DNA of 64,000 nucleotides from Terrisporobacter othiniensis (GTDB taxonomy: Bacteria; Bacillota; Clostridia; Peptostreptococcales; Peptostreptococcaceae), in NCBI RefSeq assembly GCF_000808015.1, contig NZ_JWHR01000121.1:37754-101753 (forward strand). The letters are read 5' to 3'. Shown here one piece after another: positions 53,240 through 61,944 of the stretch. Each line of letters opens with the position of its first letter. Position 1 is the stretch's first letter. Both the position numbers and the translations under genes were made by a program. The notes beneath the pieces are model-generated. The model did not search any database. It was given only the letters and a program-made list of their open reading frames with translations, and was not told the DNA's origin.

Positions 53240-53340
53240 AAATTAAAAATAAAAAACATTAATTTAGATTTTGTTAAGTTAATGAGTAAAATTAATCAAA
53301 TATTAGTGAATATTTATACAAAGAGATGTATAATAATATA

Positions 53341-53447
53341 AAAAGGAACTATAAATCTATGTGGAAGTAGAGTAATGGTTCTCAAAATCAAGCTAATAAC
53401 TTAATTGTTAAGACCACTATCGACCCAAATTCGAGTAGTGGTTTTTT
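53341..53447 (+). ncRNA. Antitoxin RNA of a type I toxin-antitoxin module
   Basis: TATAAT at 53329-53334 is a fitting -10. The RNA has no ORF, and ends with ACCACTATCGA/TCGAGTAGTGGT plus TTTTTT (terminator, about 53412-53447). Its 3' end overlaps the 3' end of the convergent toxin gene. The layout equals Clostridioides difficile prophage type I modules. Confidence 0.7.
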
Positions 53448-53594
53448 ACTTTTTTGTATATGTAGCAATTACTGCGCAGATAGCCGTTGCAACTATTCCA
53501 GCAAGTACATTCAATAAAAAAGCCTCCATATTATCACCTCCTTTCATGAAGGTAAATAATATGAGAACCACCACTCTATAGATTTATAATTCCT
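53344..53594. repeat. Inverted repeat flanking the toxin gene
   Basis: AGGAACTATAAATCTAT...TGGTTCTCA (53344-53384) faces its near inverse (53562-53594). The antitoxin 5' part and the toxin leader thus share sequence and could pair with each other or with own transcripts. Confidence 0.65.
53446..53529 (-). CDS. Type I toxin, small membrane peptide
   Basis: 27 residues: MEAFLLNVLAGIVATAICAV, then IATYTKK. One transmembrane helix ends in a Lys tail, the usual form of clostridial type I toxins. The RBS AAAGGAGGTGAT is fully complementary to the 16S tail. Overlaps the antitoxin RNA in antisense. Confidence 0.8.
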   Translation of the reverse strand: MEAFLLNVLAGIVATAICAVIATYTKK

Positions 53595-53699
53595 AATTTA
53601 AAGTATAATCTTATTCAATTCTTTTTTCATCTAAATATTTTATTTCTACTCCTATATATCATAAAAAATAGACTAATCACTTAGTCTATACTCTATCTA

Positions 53700-54017
53700 T
53701 TATTTAGCCTCTTTTAATTCATTTATATCAGTCCAGTTTTTAGCTGTAACTTTTTCAACAACACTTAAATCTTTCTTAATCTTTTCTACATCACCTTTAA
53801 TATAAGCTACATCTAAACTTATTTTATCTAGAGTTGCTTTATTAAGCTCTGCACTATGACGTAGAGCTTTAATCATTTCTGTGTTTTCTTTTACTTGTGT
53901 TCCAATTGAATCCAATTTTGTGTTTATTGGTTCTAATTTTAAATCTAACTTATTATCTAATAAATCACTTATTGCACTTAATAACTCATTATTCATATAT
54001 ACCCCTCCAAAAAACAA
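53700..54017 (-). CDS. Coiled-coil small phage protein
   Basis: 105 residues; the upstream VYM codons precede ATG 54000-54002 region, so the start may be MNNELL (about 54000). A continuous heptad pattern (KLDSIGTQVKENTEMIKALR) is visible. It resembles small coiled-coil proteins beside phage lysis/lysogeny genes. Function unknown. Confidence 0.65.
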   Translation of the reverse strand: MFFGGVYMNNELLSAISDLLDNKLDLKLEPINTKLDSIGTQVKENTEMIKALRHSAELNKATLDKISLDVAYIKGDVEKIKKDLSVVEKVTAKNWTDINELKEAK

Positions 54018-54221
54018 CTATTTATATATATTATAGACTTTTTTCTAACAATTATAAACAAGTTATATATTCCAAGTTTTATAATTTAAATTATAAGTCT
54101 ATATTATAGTAACTAATTTATAAATAACAATTTAATTATTTTAATAATTTCAACGTATATTTTTATTGTTAATACAATATAATATAAGAAAAATAATAAA
54201 AGAGAAAAAAGGGAGTTTAAA

Positions 54222-54365
54222 ATGAAAGAACTTATTTTTATTTTACTTCTTCTTATAATACTATTACGCTTGATCATCTATTATAGTGATATTATATTGA
54301 TTATTCTGGATAGAATAATTACTATATCTTATATGATATTGGTAATGTATTTAATTATGAAGTAA
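54222..54365 (+). CDS. Small hydrophobic peptide
   Basis: 47 residues, almost entirely Ile/Leu/Tyr with two hydrophobic stretches (FILLLLIILL). GGGAG precedes the ATG. A possible membrane peptide or toxin; no family recognised. Confidence 0.45.
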   Translation: MKELIFILLLLIILLRLIIYYSDIILIILDRIITISYMILVMYLIMK

Positions 54366-54400
54366 GCAAAACCCCATGCATAAGCATGTGGGAACTCCCT
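54366..54400 (+). other. Hairpin resembling an IS200/IS605 right end
   Basis: CCCCATGC-ATAA-GCATGTGGG hairpin followed by AACTCCC. IS605/TnpB elements end in similar subterminal hairpins. No transposase is present, so at most a relic; it may simply be the terminator of the preceding small ORF. Confidence 0.25.
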
Positions 54401-54427
54401 TTAAATATAAAATTAATAAAATAAAAA

Positions 54428-54461
54428 GAAAAACAGTACTTATATAAAAGTACTGTTTTTC
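54428..54461. terminator. Terminator and second copy of a direct repeat
   Basis: AAAACAGTACT-like arms (AAACAGTACTT ... AAGTACTGTTTTT) and following CTTTGTCTAAAACCTTGTATTTA match 52128-52195 (CTTTGTTTGAAGCCTTGTATTTA). A duplicated terminator segment. Confidence 0.6.
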
Positions 54462-54649
54462 TTTGTCTAAAACCTTGTATTTAGTTTTTTATCTAAAATT
54501 ATAACTTCCCAATCTACTTAAATTACTATGTTTTACTTATATGGCACTATAGTAAATATTTTTAAGTACAAAATTAATAAATGCATTGAATATTCATTTT
54601 AACTATTTTTTTAGCATGATATAATTATCATGAAAGGTGGTTTTATAAT

Positions 54650-56236
54650 ATGAGGATTGCAATTTATTCTAGAAAGTCGGTTTTTACTGGTAAAGGTGAC
54701 TCTATAGAAAACCAAATACAACTATGTAAGGAATATGTTAATTTGCATTATCCAGGGGAAAATAGTATAGAAATATATGAAGATGAAGGCTTTAGTGGCG
54801 GAAATATTAACCGACCTAAGTTCCAAGAACTCCTAAAAGATGCTAGAGAAAAGAAATTTGACTGTCTTATATGCTATAGATTAGACAGAATTTCTCGTAA
54901 TGTTAGTGACTTCTCTACTCTTATAGAAGAACTTAATGACTTGAAAATATCTTTCGTAAGTATTAAGGAACAGTTTGATACATCAACTCCTATGGGAAGA
55001 GCTATGATGTATATTTCTTCTGTATTTGCACAACTAGAAAGAGAAACTATAGCTGAACGCGTTAGAGATAATATGATAGAACTTGCTAAGCATGGTAGAT
55101 GGTTAGGTGGTACACCTCCTCTTGGATTTGACTCTGAAGCAATGGTTTATATTGATGAAGAGATGAAAGAAAGAAAAATGAGTAAATTAAAAGTTAATAA
55201 AGAGGAAATTGAACTTGTAAAAACTATTTATAGAAAGTTTTTAGAGTTAGGATCTATACATCAAGCAACAGTTTTTCTTCAACAAAATCGTTTATGTGGT
55301 AAAAGAGGTAAATTATTATCTGCTTCTGCTGTATCTAAAATTATAACTAACCCTGTTTATGTAAAATCTAATGACGATGTTTTAGACTATTTAAGAAGTA
55401 TAGACATACAAGTTTTTGGACGAAAAGATGGATATGGAATACTTACATATAATAAAAGAGATAGTAAGTTTAACAAAAGAGACAAAGAAGAATGGATTGC
55501 TGCCGTATCTAAACATAAGGGTATCATTGAACCTAATGACTGGCTATTAGCACAAAGGTTACTAGATAAGAACAGAGAAAAGAGTAAAACCTTTAGACTA
55601 GGTACTTCAAGCAAAGGTCTTTTCTCTGGTCTAGTAAGGTGTGCAAAGTGTGGTTCTCCTATGAGAATAACTTATGGTAGAAATAATAAACACTATTATA
55701 CTTGTACTAGAAGAGTACAGTCTAAAAATGCTCTTTGTAACAATCCTACTGCAAGTGGTCCAGATTTCGATAAAGCTGTACTTGATAATATAATGACTGT
55801 AGATACAAGTAAATTCTTAAATGGATTAAATAGTAATAGTAAAATCATAGAAGATGACAAAGAAAAAATAAATAAAATTAATACAGAAATAAATAATAAG
55901 AAAAAACAACTTGATAAATTAATTGAAAATATGGCTCTGTTTGATAGTGATGTAACTGATATATTAGCTGACAAGATAAATGCTCTCTCAAGGGAAATAA
56001 AAGAGTTACAACTACAAGTAAATGAAGTTGCTTGCACTGTAGAAGATGCAACTTTAGAAAATAATAATTATGAATTGGTAATTAATACACTAGATAAGTT
56101 TAAAGATAACTTTAATAGCATAGAAGAAATAAAAACTAAAAAGGCTTTATTGTCTATGCTTATTGATGAAATTCGTTGGAACGGTGACACAACAGAAATT
56201 GAGATTGATTTCTGGGGAAGTAAAAAAAAAGTGTAG
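54650..56236 (+). CDS. Large serine recombinase (integrase) of prophage 2
   Basis: 528 residues. IYSRKS catalytic region, DRISRNVSDFS, SSVFAQLERETIAERV; recombinase domain; zinc ribbon CAKCGSPMRITYG ... YYTCTRR; long coiled coil (about 385-480). Same length and leader as the prophage 1 enzyme (GAAAGGTGGTTTTATAAT). Divergence is concentrated after residue about 160. It ends 53 bases from the right att core. Confidence 0.96.
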   Translation: MRIAIYSRKSVFTGKGDSIENQIQLCKEYVNLHYPGENSIEIYEDEGFSGGNINRPKFQELLKDAREKKFDCLICYRLDRISRNVSDFSTLIEELNDLKISFVSIKEQFDTSTPMGRAMMYISSVFAQLERETIAERVRDNMIELAKHGRWLGGTPPLGFDSEAMVYIDEEMKERKMSKLKVNKEEIELVKTIYRKFLELGSIHQATVFLQQNRLCGKRGKLLSASAVSKIITNPVYVKSNDDVLDYLRSIDIQVFGRKDGYGILTYNKRDSKFNKRDKEEWIAAVSKHKGIIEPNDWLLAQRLLDKNREKSKTFRLGTSSKGLFSGLVRCAKCGSPMRITYGRNNKHYYTCTRRVQSKNALCNNPTASGPDFDKAVLDNIMTVDTSKFLNGLNSNSKIIEDDKEKINKINTEINNKKKQLDKLIENMALFDSDVTDILADKINALSREIKELQLQVNEVACTVEDATLENNNYELVINTLDKFKDNFNSIEEIKTKKALLSMLIDEIRWNGDTTEIEIDFWGSKKKV

Positions 56237-56288
56237 GGTCCAATGACTCTACACCTATTTTGAATGATATATCGCAATACTATAAACC

Positions 56289-56295
56289 TTGCATG
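56289..56295. other. att core of prophage 2, right end (TTGCATG)
   Basis: Matches 19130-19136. The phage side carries CGCAATACTAT, the partner of ATAGTATTGCG at the left end; the host side carries the oxidoreductase codons for DTGHA. Confidence 0.85.
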
Positions 56296-57078
56296 ACCAG
56301 TGTCAAGAAGTATGATGTTTTCCGCAAATTCATGAAGAGCATATTGCTGACAAACTTTTATATCAAGTTTCTTTTCATTTCTAAGTTCTACTGGTAAAGG
56401 TATAACTGCAAAACCATTGTCTTTTAACTCTTTTTGTATCTCTTCACTTAAGCTTTCTTTTAATAATTTCATCGAACCACTAAATGCCCCAAAATCACCA
56501 TTAGCTCTTTCACCTATCATGTCATTTACGCCACATCTTGCTGTAACACTTACCCTTCCTCCGAAAGAAGGACATCTTAGTACACACATTGCACATCCAT
56601 TTCCATACTTAGTACAATTACCCATAGGACCTGAAGATCCTGTTGTATCTACAAAACTATCTCCCTCTACTCTTTCTCCATCTTCCAATATTACGGCCTT
56701 TAATATGTCACCGTCACAGTCCACGTCCACAACCCTACTCATTATTCTAACTTCAATACCCATGTCTTTTATAAGCTTTCTTACTTGTGGTTCAATTTTC
56801 AAAACATTATATACTGTGGCATGATCATGCCCTGGAAAATTTACGTTTTTATGAGTTGCATTTTCGTCTGTTAAAGTAAACAATTCACTTGCACCTAAGC
56901 AAATTGCCTCTTCACATGCAGTATATCTTCCGTTATTTCTCATTATTCCACCAACATTACCTAGTCCTATCAATAAATCTGTTTTTTCCAAAATGACTAC
57001 TTGTGCTCCAGCTTTTGATGCACTTATTGCAGCTGCACAACCAGCCCAGCCACCACCTATTACTACAACTTTTGCCAT
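56289..57078 (-). pseudogene. N-terminal fragment of host FAD-dependent oxidoreductase, interrupted by prophage 2
   Basis: About 263 host codons. Rossmann FAD motif VVVIGGGWAGCAAA, ILEKTDLLIGLGNVGG, and Cys-rich NGCAMCVLRCPSFGGR. Open reading continues to 56068 only by reading antisense into the recombinase gene, an artefact of integration. With the 18905-19136 piece it rebuilds most of the enzyme. The last part lies beyond prophage 1. It is in operon with the 57095-58051 Fe-S protein. Expression could still give a truncated protein. Confidence 0.92.
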
Positions 57079-57094
57079 TTAAATCCCCCCTAGA

Positions 57095-58051
57095 TTATTT
57101 AAGATTACTTAGAAATTCTCTTCCATTCATCTGAGCTTTACAAGTCTTTATTCTGCAATTATTTAATCTCATAGTGCAGGCTCCACATATTCCTTCTCCG
57201 CAACAAATTAAATTATTATTTGGGATTGCAAATTTTATACTATCATCAATGCTATCTACTAATTGTAAAATAGACTTATTAAAATATATTAATCCACAAC
57301 TATAAACAAAACTAATATTGTTATTTCTTATATAATTTATTAAAATTTCTTTTTTATCATCTAAATTGAAAAGCTGAATATTTACTCCCATGTCTTTTAT
57401 TTTTTCTTCCATAACTTCTAGTCTTTTACCTTTTTCATTTATGAATACTTCCACTTCATTGTCATTTCTAATTAGTCTTTTTATAACTTTTAATGAATTC
57501 ACTTGAGATAAGCCATCTAACACTACAAGGCATTTGTCGAACTGATTTGATTTTATTTCTTTTAGTCCAAAAATCCCATTAAAATAAGGAGCCTTTACAA
57601 TTAATTCATCACAATTTACTAAAGGCTTTGTTTTTATTCCTCTTGGAACTACTACAACTTCCAAAATATTATTTTCTTCATCTACATCCATTACAGAAAT
57701 AGGTGCATTAAAAAATCCGCTATCTCTATTCTTATCTTTCAAAAATACATAAGAACCTGGCTCGAATAAATCTTTTATTAAGAAACTAGGTATCTTAATT
57801 TTCAATAGATAAATATTATTTTCTATTTTTTTGCTTTCTATTATTTTGCAAAGTACTTCATGTCTTTCTTCTACTGGTACTATTTTATTGTGTTTAAGTT
57901 CATTGTAAATACAAACCCCCTGCCATTTACACTCACAAGTCTTTTCACCCCTAATTAAAGAACATTTGATGCAATCTCCACTGTGAGCAAGATGACATGG
58001 GCAATATTTTCCACCTGCATCAGCACAAAATTGATTATTTTGTCTCTCCAT
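57095..58051 (-). CDS. PyrK/ferredoxin-NADP reductase-like electron transfer protein with extra N-terminal Cys cluster
   Basis: 318 residues. The N-terminal 50 residues hold about ten Cys (CPCHLAHSGDCIKCSL, CECKWQGVC). A FAD/NAD reductase-like domain follows (FEPGSYVFLKDKN). The C-terminal CCGEGICGACTMR plus a final Cys binds [2Fe-2S] as in PyrK. It ends 16 bases before the oxidoreductase start, so the two form an electron-transfer pair whose partner is now broken. Confidence 0.8.
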   Translation of the reverse strand: MERQNNQFCADAGGKYCPCHLAHSGDCIKCSLIRGEKTCECKWQGVCIYNELKHNKIVPVEERHEVLCKIIESKKIENNIYLLKIKIPSFLIKDLFEPGSYVFLKDKNRDSGFFNAPISVMDVDEENNILEVVVVPRGIKTKPLVNCDELIVKAPYFNGIFGLKEIKSNQFDKCLVVLDGLSQVNSLKVIKRLIRNDNEVEVFINEKGKRLEVMEEKIKDMGVNIQLFNLDDKKEILINYIRNNNISFVYSCGLIYFNKSILQLVDSIDDSIKFAIPNNNLICCGEGICGACTMRLNNCRIKTCKAQMNGREFLSNLK

Positions 58052-58127
58052 TTTTGTCCACTTCCTTAAAATGATATTTTAAGCTATAATACTAATTTAT
58101 TAATTATATAAAAATGAGTGACAGAAA

Positions 58128-58166
58128 AAAAGAAGTTTAAAATAAATTTATTTTTAAACTTCTTTA
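58128..58166. terminator. Bidirectional terminator
   Basis: AAAGAAGTTTAAAA/TTTTAAACTTCTTT with flanking A/T runs, between the 58233 gene and the PyrK-like gene. Confidence 0.85.
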
Positions 58167-58232
58167 TTAACCTATCTATTTATTTTTTACTATTTAATAA
58201 TTTACTTTATAACATATATTTATGGTTATATT

Positions 58233-58688
58233 TTATATGCAAGGATCCGCTGCAAACCATACAGCTGTGTAATAGTCATCCTTATTTGTGCCACTCCATG
58301 CAATGGCAACTCCAAAATCTTCTATGTATTGTAAATCAATAATTTCTGCTTTTAGTCCATTTTTTATGACAGAAAATGAATAAGCACAATTGCTAACACT
58401 ATGGTTGTTAATATCGTATCCTCCTAAAGCCAGATATAAATCATCACTTTCAAACATAGCTTCTACTAAACAATCTCCTCCATCTATTTCTGCTACCATA
58501 TCTGTATCAATAAAAAATGTAAGTATATCTCCAATTTTTATTTTTGATTTATCAATTTCTATCATATATCTAGCGTCAACTTCATAGTTGCAAATTTTTA
58601 TAGGCTTTAATGGTAGTTCTTTTAAATCATATGTAACTTGATCATTATTAATATATACATATAAAAATCCCAAAGGCGTTTGTAACAA
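58233..58688 (-). CDS. Hypothetical host protein
   Basis: 151 residues from TTG 58688, preferred because AAAAAGGGGGG lies upstream. The frame opened at ATG 58781 starts inside the rubrerythrin terminator loop. Beta-rich and acidic (VAEIDGGDCLVEAMFESDDL). Ends WFAADPCI. No family recognised. Confidence 0.65.
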   Translation of the reverse strand: MLQTPLGFLYVYINNDQVTYDLKELPLKPIKICNYEVDARYMIEIDKSKIKIGDILTFFIDTDMVAEIDGGDCLVEAMFESDDLYLALGGYDINNHSVSNCAYSFSVIKNGLKAEIIDLQYIEDFGVAIAWSGTNKDDYYTAVWFAADPCI

Positions 58689-58770
58689 TATATATTCCCC
58701 CCTTTTTAATTCTATATTATAGTATATTGGTGAAGTTGTATTAATTATCACTATATATTTTTGTATGTAA

Positions 58771-58806
58771 AAATTCCCCATACTATTTCTAGTATGAGGA
58801 GTTTTT
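58771..58806 (-). terminator. Terminator of the rubrerythrin gene
   Basis: Minus-strand stem CTCATACT/AGTATGGGG-type followed by AATTTTTAC. Confidence 0.75.
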
Positions 58807-58824
58807 ACATAATCTATTTAATTC

Positions 58825-59367
58825 TTATCCAAAATATCTATTTAGTAATCCTAAGAATGCTTTACCATGTCTAGCCTCGTCTTTACACATTTCATGAACA
58901 GTGTCATGTATTGCATCAAGTCCTAGTTCTTTAGCTCTCTTAGCTATTTTTAATTTCCCTTCAGTAGCACCATATTCAGCTTCAACTCTAGCTTCTAAGT
59001 TTTTCTTAGTATCTGCAACAACTACTTCTCCAAGAAGTTCTGCAAATTTAGCTGCATGTTCTGCTTCTTCTAAAGCTATTCTTTTGTAAGCTTCTGCAAC
59101 TTCTGGGTAACCTTCTCTATCAGCTTGACGGCTCATAGCTAAGTACATTCCAACTTCTGTACATTCCCCAACAAAGTTAGCTCTTAAATCTTCTATTATT
59201 ACTTCATCAACACCTTGTGCCACACCTATTCTGTGCTCATCAGCCCAATGTAATTCACCTTGCATTTCTTCAAACTTTTCAGAACTTACTTTACAAACTG
59301 GACATACCTCTGGTGCTTTTTCTCCCTCATATATATATCCACATACTGTACATACAAATTTTTTCAT
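58825..59367 (-). CDS. Reverse rubrerythrin (NADH peroxidase type)
   Basis: 180 residues. Rubredoxin domain first (CTVCGY, CPVC), then the diiron four-helix bundle ([56 protein letters not shown]). This order defines reverse rubrerythrins, which reduce peroxide and oxygen in anaerobes. Confidence 0.95.
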   Translation of the reverse strand: MKKFVCTVCGYIYEGEKAPEVCPVCKVSSEKFEEMQGELHWADEHRIGVAQGVDEVIIEDLRANFVGECTEVGMYLAMSRQADREGYPEVAEAYKRIALEEAEHAAKFAELLGEVVVADTKKNLEARVEAEYGATEGKLKIAKRAKELGLDAIHDTVHEMCKDEARHGKAFLGLLNRYFG

Positions 59368-59509
59368 TTTAATATCCTCCCAAATTTTATAATTTATTTT
59401 AAATGTTTAAGCAATTATCAATTTATACTATATATATACCTTAACATTTTTAGTTTAAACAGAAAAAACAAATTTTTTTAAATTTTCAAATATTGAAATT
59501 ATCTTATTT

Positions 59510-60742
59510 TTAGTAAGGCTTATAAACACTAGTATTAACTAATTCTTTTCTTACAATATTATTTTCTTCGTCTAAGTATAATCTATATGTTTGCACAGTA
59601 ATTTTATTTTTTGTATATTCCTCTATCATTCTTATACTTATTCTTTCTCTATCTAGATTACATCCATAAATTTTTGAAGTAATTGCTCCATTTCCCACTA
59701 TATTTTTTATATAAACTGGGTGGGTGTAGGGATTTGTAAATTTCAAGTCAGTATATCCATAAGATACAGTAGCATCTCGTCCCTTTGGAGCGTATTTTGA
59801 GGGAAGAGAATGATTATGTACCTCGTCTATTGTAAGTCCTGAGAGTAAAGCTGCATTATAAATTGTGGTGGAAACTTGGCATACACCTCCACCTTCTCCA
59901 TTTGTAACTTTACCTCCAACTATAATTGGAGCACTTTTATATCCATTAACCCAGTTTCTAGCTCCTGTACGTTTATTATAAGAAAAAGTTTCTCCAGGCA
60001 TTAATAAAATATCACTGGTACTTTCCCCTGCCACATGAATATTGCTTCCTCTAGAGGTTGAGTCATTAAAACTTGTGCTAAATTGTCCTAGTATGGAATT
60101 TATACTTTTCACCTGCTCAGTAGAAACTTTTGGATATGATGTAAGTACTGGTAAATTTATATTTTCAATTTTCTTTTTGTTTATCATATCATAAATATTT
60201 TCTTTTAATCGTGATAAGTCAACTTTTTTACCTTCTTTTGATTTGGTTCTTTTTATTTCTCCACTAAGCTCAACATGAAAACTGGCATCAACGGCATCCA
60301 CATTTATAGCTCTACAAATTACTTTTAGTTCTTTACTTAACTTTATTTCATCATATGTGGCTTTTAATCTAATATTATGTGATTTTTTTAATTTAAGCTT
60401 TCCTTTTCTCTTTATATTTTCCAACATGGAAGTATCTCTCGTATAATTAAAAGCTTCATTTACTCTTTCTTCGATATGATAATCAAGGTCTATACTTTTT
60501 GCTTCTATTGCCCATTTTTCATTTCCCCAAGTAATATAAAAATCCTTTAAAGGATACTTTGCTTCTAGCTTTTTAATTGCTTGTTTTTTAGTTAATTTTC
60601 CCACATCAATATTTTCAATTGTAATATTACTATGAATTTTTTTCTCATTTTCATTTGATGTTAATCCAAGGGATGTAAATCCTACAACTACTATCATTGC
60701 TACATATATAAATTTATTTAAAATTTTTATCTGTCCTCTCAT
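59510..60742 (-). CDS. VanW family cell-envelope protein
   Basis: 410 residues. N-terminal signal/TM (FIYVAMIVVVGFTSLGL), PG_binding_4-like domain (about 40-200), VanW domain with GEGGGVCQVSTTIYNAALLS and KGRDATVSYGYTDLKF. Probably acts outside the membrane on peptidoglycan; unrelated to vancomycin genes here. Confidence 0.9.
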   Translation of the reverse strand: MRGQIKILNKFIYVAMIVVVGFTSLGLTSNENEKKIHSNITIENIDVGKLTKKQAIKKLEAKYPLKDFYITWGNEKWAIEAKSIDLDYHIEERVNEAFNYTRDTSMLENIKRKGKLKLKKSHNIRLKATYDEIKLSKELKVICRAINVDAVDASFHVELSGEIKRTKSKEGKKVDLSRLKENIYDMINKKKIENINLPVLTSYPKVSTEQVKSINSILGQFSTSFNDSTSRGSNIHVAGESTSDILLMPGETFSYNKRTGARNWVNGYKSAPIIVGGKVTNGEGGGVCQVSTTIYNAALLSGLTIDEVHNHSLPSKYAPKGRDATVSYGYTDLKFTNPYTHPVYIKNIVGNGAITSKIYGCNLDRERISIRMIEEYTKNKITVQTYRLYLDEENNIVRKELVNTSVYKPY

Positions 60743-60952
60743 ATTACTCTCCTAACTATACAAATTATATAATTATATTTTCCCATGAGAGTTTTTATAT
60801 TCTAAGGATTACTTTCATTTTTTAACTATTGTCATCTATATTGTATTTATCAAGTGTTTCATCAAAAATAATTTCATCCTTATCATTGTTTTTATTCCAT
60901 ATATTTTTTGTTATTAAAATAATCTGATTATTTAATATATATTTTTTAAAAT
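60743..60952. other. Intergenic region
   Basis: AT-rich; probably holds the vanW promoter. A minus-strand ISEIIFDETLDKYNIDDNS-like reading near 60810-60890 lacks start and context. No supported gene. Confidence 0.4.
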
Positions 60953-60982
60953 AAAAAAGATATGTTTTAAAATCAAACATAC
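60953..60982 (-). terminator. Terminator of the DUF362 gene
   Basis: Minus-strand TATGTTTGATTTTAAAACATA stem (TATGTTT/AAACATA) followed by TCTTTTTTATTTT. Confidence 0.8.
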
Positions 60983-61012
60983 CTTTAATTATACTAACTT
61001 TTAAGTTTTATA

Positions 61013-61891
61013 TTAATAAATCTCAATCATTTCATAATCTCTTAAACCAAGTCCTAGCTTATCTGCTGCTTCTATAGTATGAATTCCATTTCTAGATTCA
61101 ATTCTTTCAATCATGTGAGACTTACCTTCATCTGGTGAGTTATAAACTGCATCTACACAAGCTTGGTCCAAAGCTACAGGATCAGTAGATGCCATAATTC
61201 CTATATCAGCCATCTTTGGTTCTTCAGGATTAGCATTGCAGTCACAGTCTACAGATAATTTATTTGCTATATTTATATATACAATATTTTCTCTTCCCAT
61301 AAAGTCCATTACTGATTTATCTGCATCTGCCATTGATTCTAAGAAAGAATCATGGTCTGATTTGAATACGTCTTCAAATACTTCACTTTTTCCTGATGTA
61401 TGAATAAGTATTTTGCCTCTAGAAGATGCTATTCCTATGGACATATTTTTAAGTGCGCCTCCAAGTCCTCCCATTTGATGACCTTTGAAGTGAGAAAGCA
61501 TTAACATAGAGTCGTAATTTTTTAAATTTTCACCTATAATATTTTCTTTTAGTTGAATTCCACCTACTACTGGAATTGACATTTCATTCTTTTCATCCAA
61601 AATATCACAAGGTGCTATGGCTTTAAAACCATGCTCCTCTATAGTTTTCCAATGAACTTCATTTGTATTTCTTCCACCAGGATATGCTGTATTGCATTCA
61701 ACAATAGTTCCATTTAACTTTTTAACGAGATTTTTTATAAGATTAGGATCTAAAAAATTATGTCCGCCTGGTTCTCCTGTGGAAATTTTAACTGCTATCT
61801 TCCCTTTTAAGTTTACTCCCATAGCATCATAAATTTTAATCAAACTCTCTGGTGTTATTTCTTTAATAAAATATACTTTAGATTTTTCCAT
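61013..61891 (-). CDS. DUF362 domain protein
   Basis: 292 residues from ATG 61891 (AAGGAGA upstream). GEPGGHNFLDPNLIKNLVKK, HFKGHQMGGLGGALKNMSIG and DPVALDQACVDAVY are DUF362 hallmarks. Lacks the ferredoxin-like CxxC clusters some members have. Probably a cytosolic redox-associated protein. Confidence 0.9.
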   Translation of the reverse strand: MEKSKVYFIKEITPESLIKIYDAMGVNLKGKIAVKISTGEPGGHNFLDPNLIKNLVKKLNGTIVECNTAYPGGRNTNEVHWKTIEEHGFKAIAPCDILDEKNEMSIPVVGGIQLKENIIGENLKNYDSMLMLSHFKGHQMGGLGGALKNMSIGIASSRGKILIHTSGKSEVFEDVFKSDHDSFLESMADADKSVMDFMGRENIVYINIANKLSVDCDCNANPEEPKMADIGIMASTDPVALDQACVDAVYNSPDEGKSHMIERIESRNGIHTIEAADKLGLGLRDYEMIEIY

Positions 61892-61944
61892 AATAATTAT
61901 CTCCTTTTTATACTTTGTCATAAGTATAATCCTTGGAGTTAACT

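Larger units (their letters stand above)
19130..56295. mobile_element. Prophage 2, complete siphophage-like prophage (about 37.2 kb)
   Basis: Bounded by direct 7-bp cores TTGCATG. Removing it restores an in-frame join of the host gene fragments. It contains a full set of lysogeny, replication, packaging, head, tail and lysis genes plus two accessory regions. Late genes read leftward; the serine recombinase is at the right end. No obvious inactivation of essential modules, so it may be inducible. Confidence 0.9.

Noticed and set aside
54366..54400. Functional IS200/IS605 element
   Set aside because: Only one hairpin resembling an end is present; no TnpA, TnpB or left end.
56068..56288. C-terminal 70 residues of the open frame that continues from the oxidoreductase into phage DNA
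   Set aside because: They are antisense to the serine recombinase gene and arise only because integration joined two frames; not a real fusion protein.
58689..58781. ATG 58781 as start of the 58233 gene
   Set aside because: It lies in the loop of the rubrerythrin terminator and has no ribosome site; a TTG with a strong site at 58688 is better.
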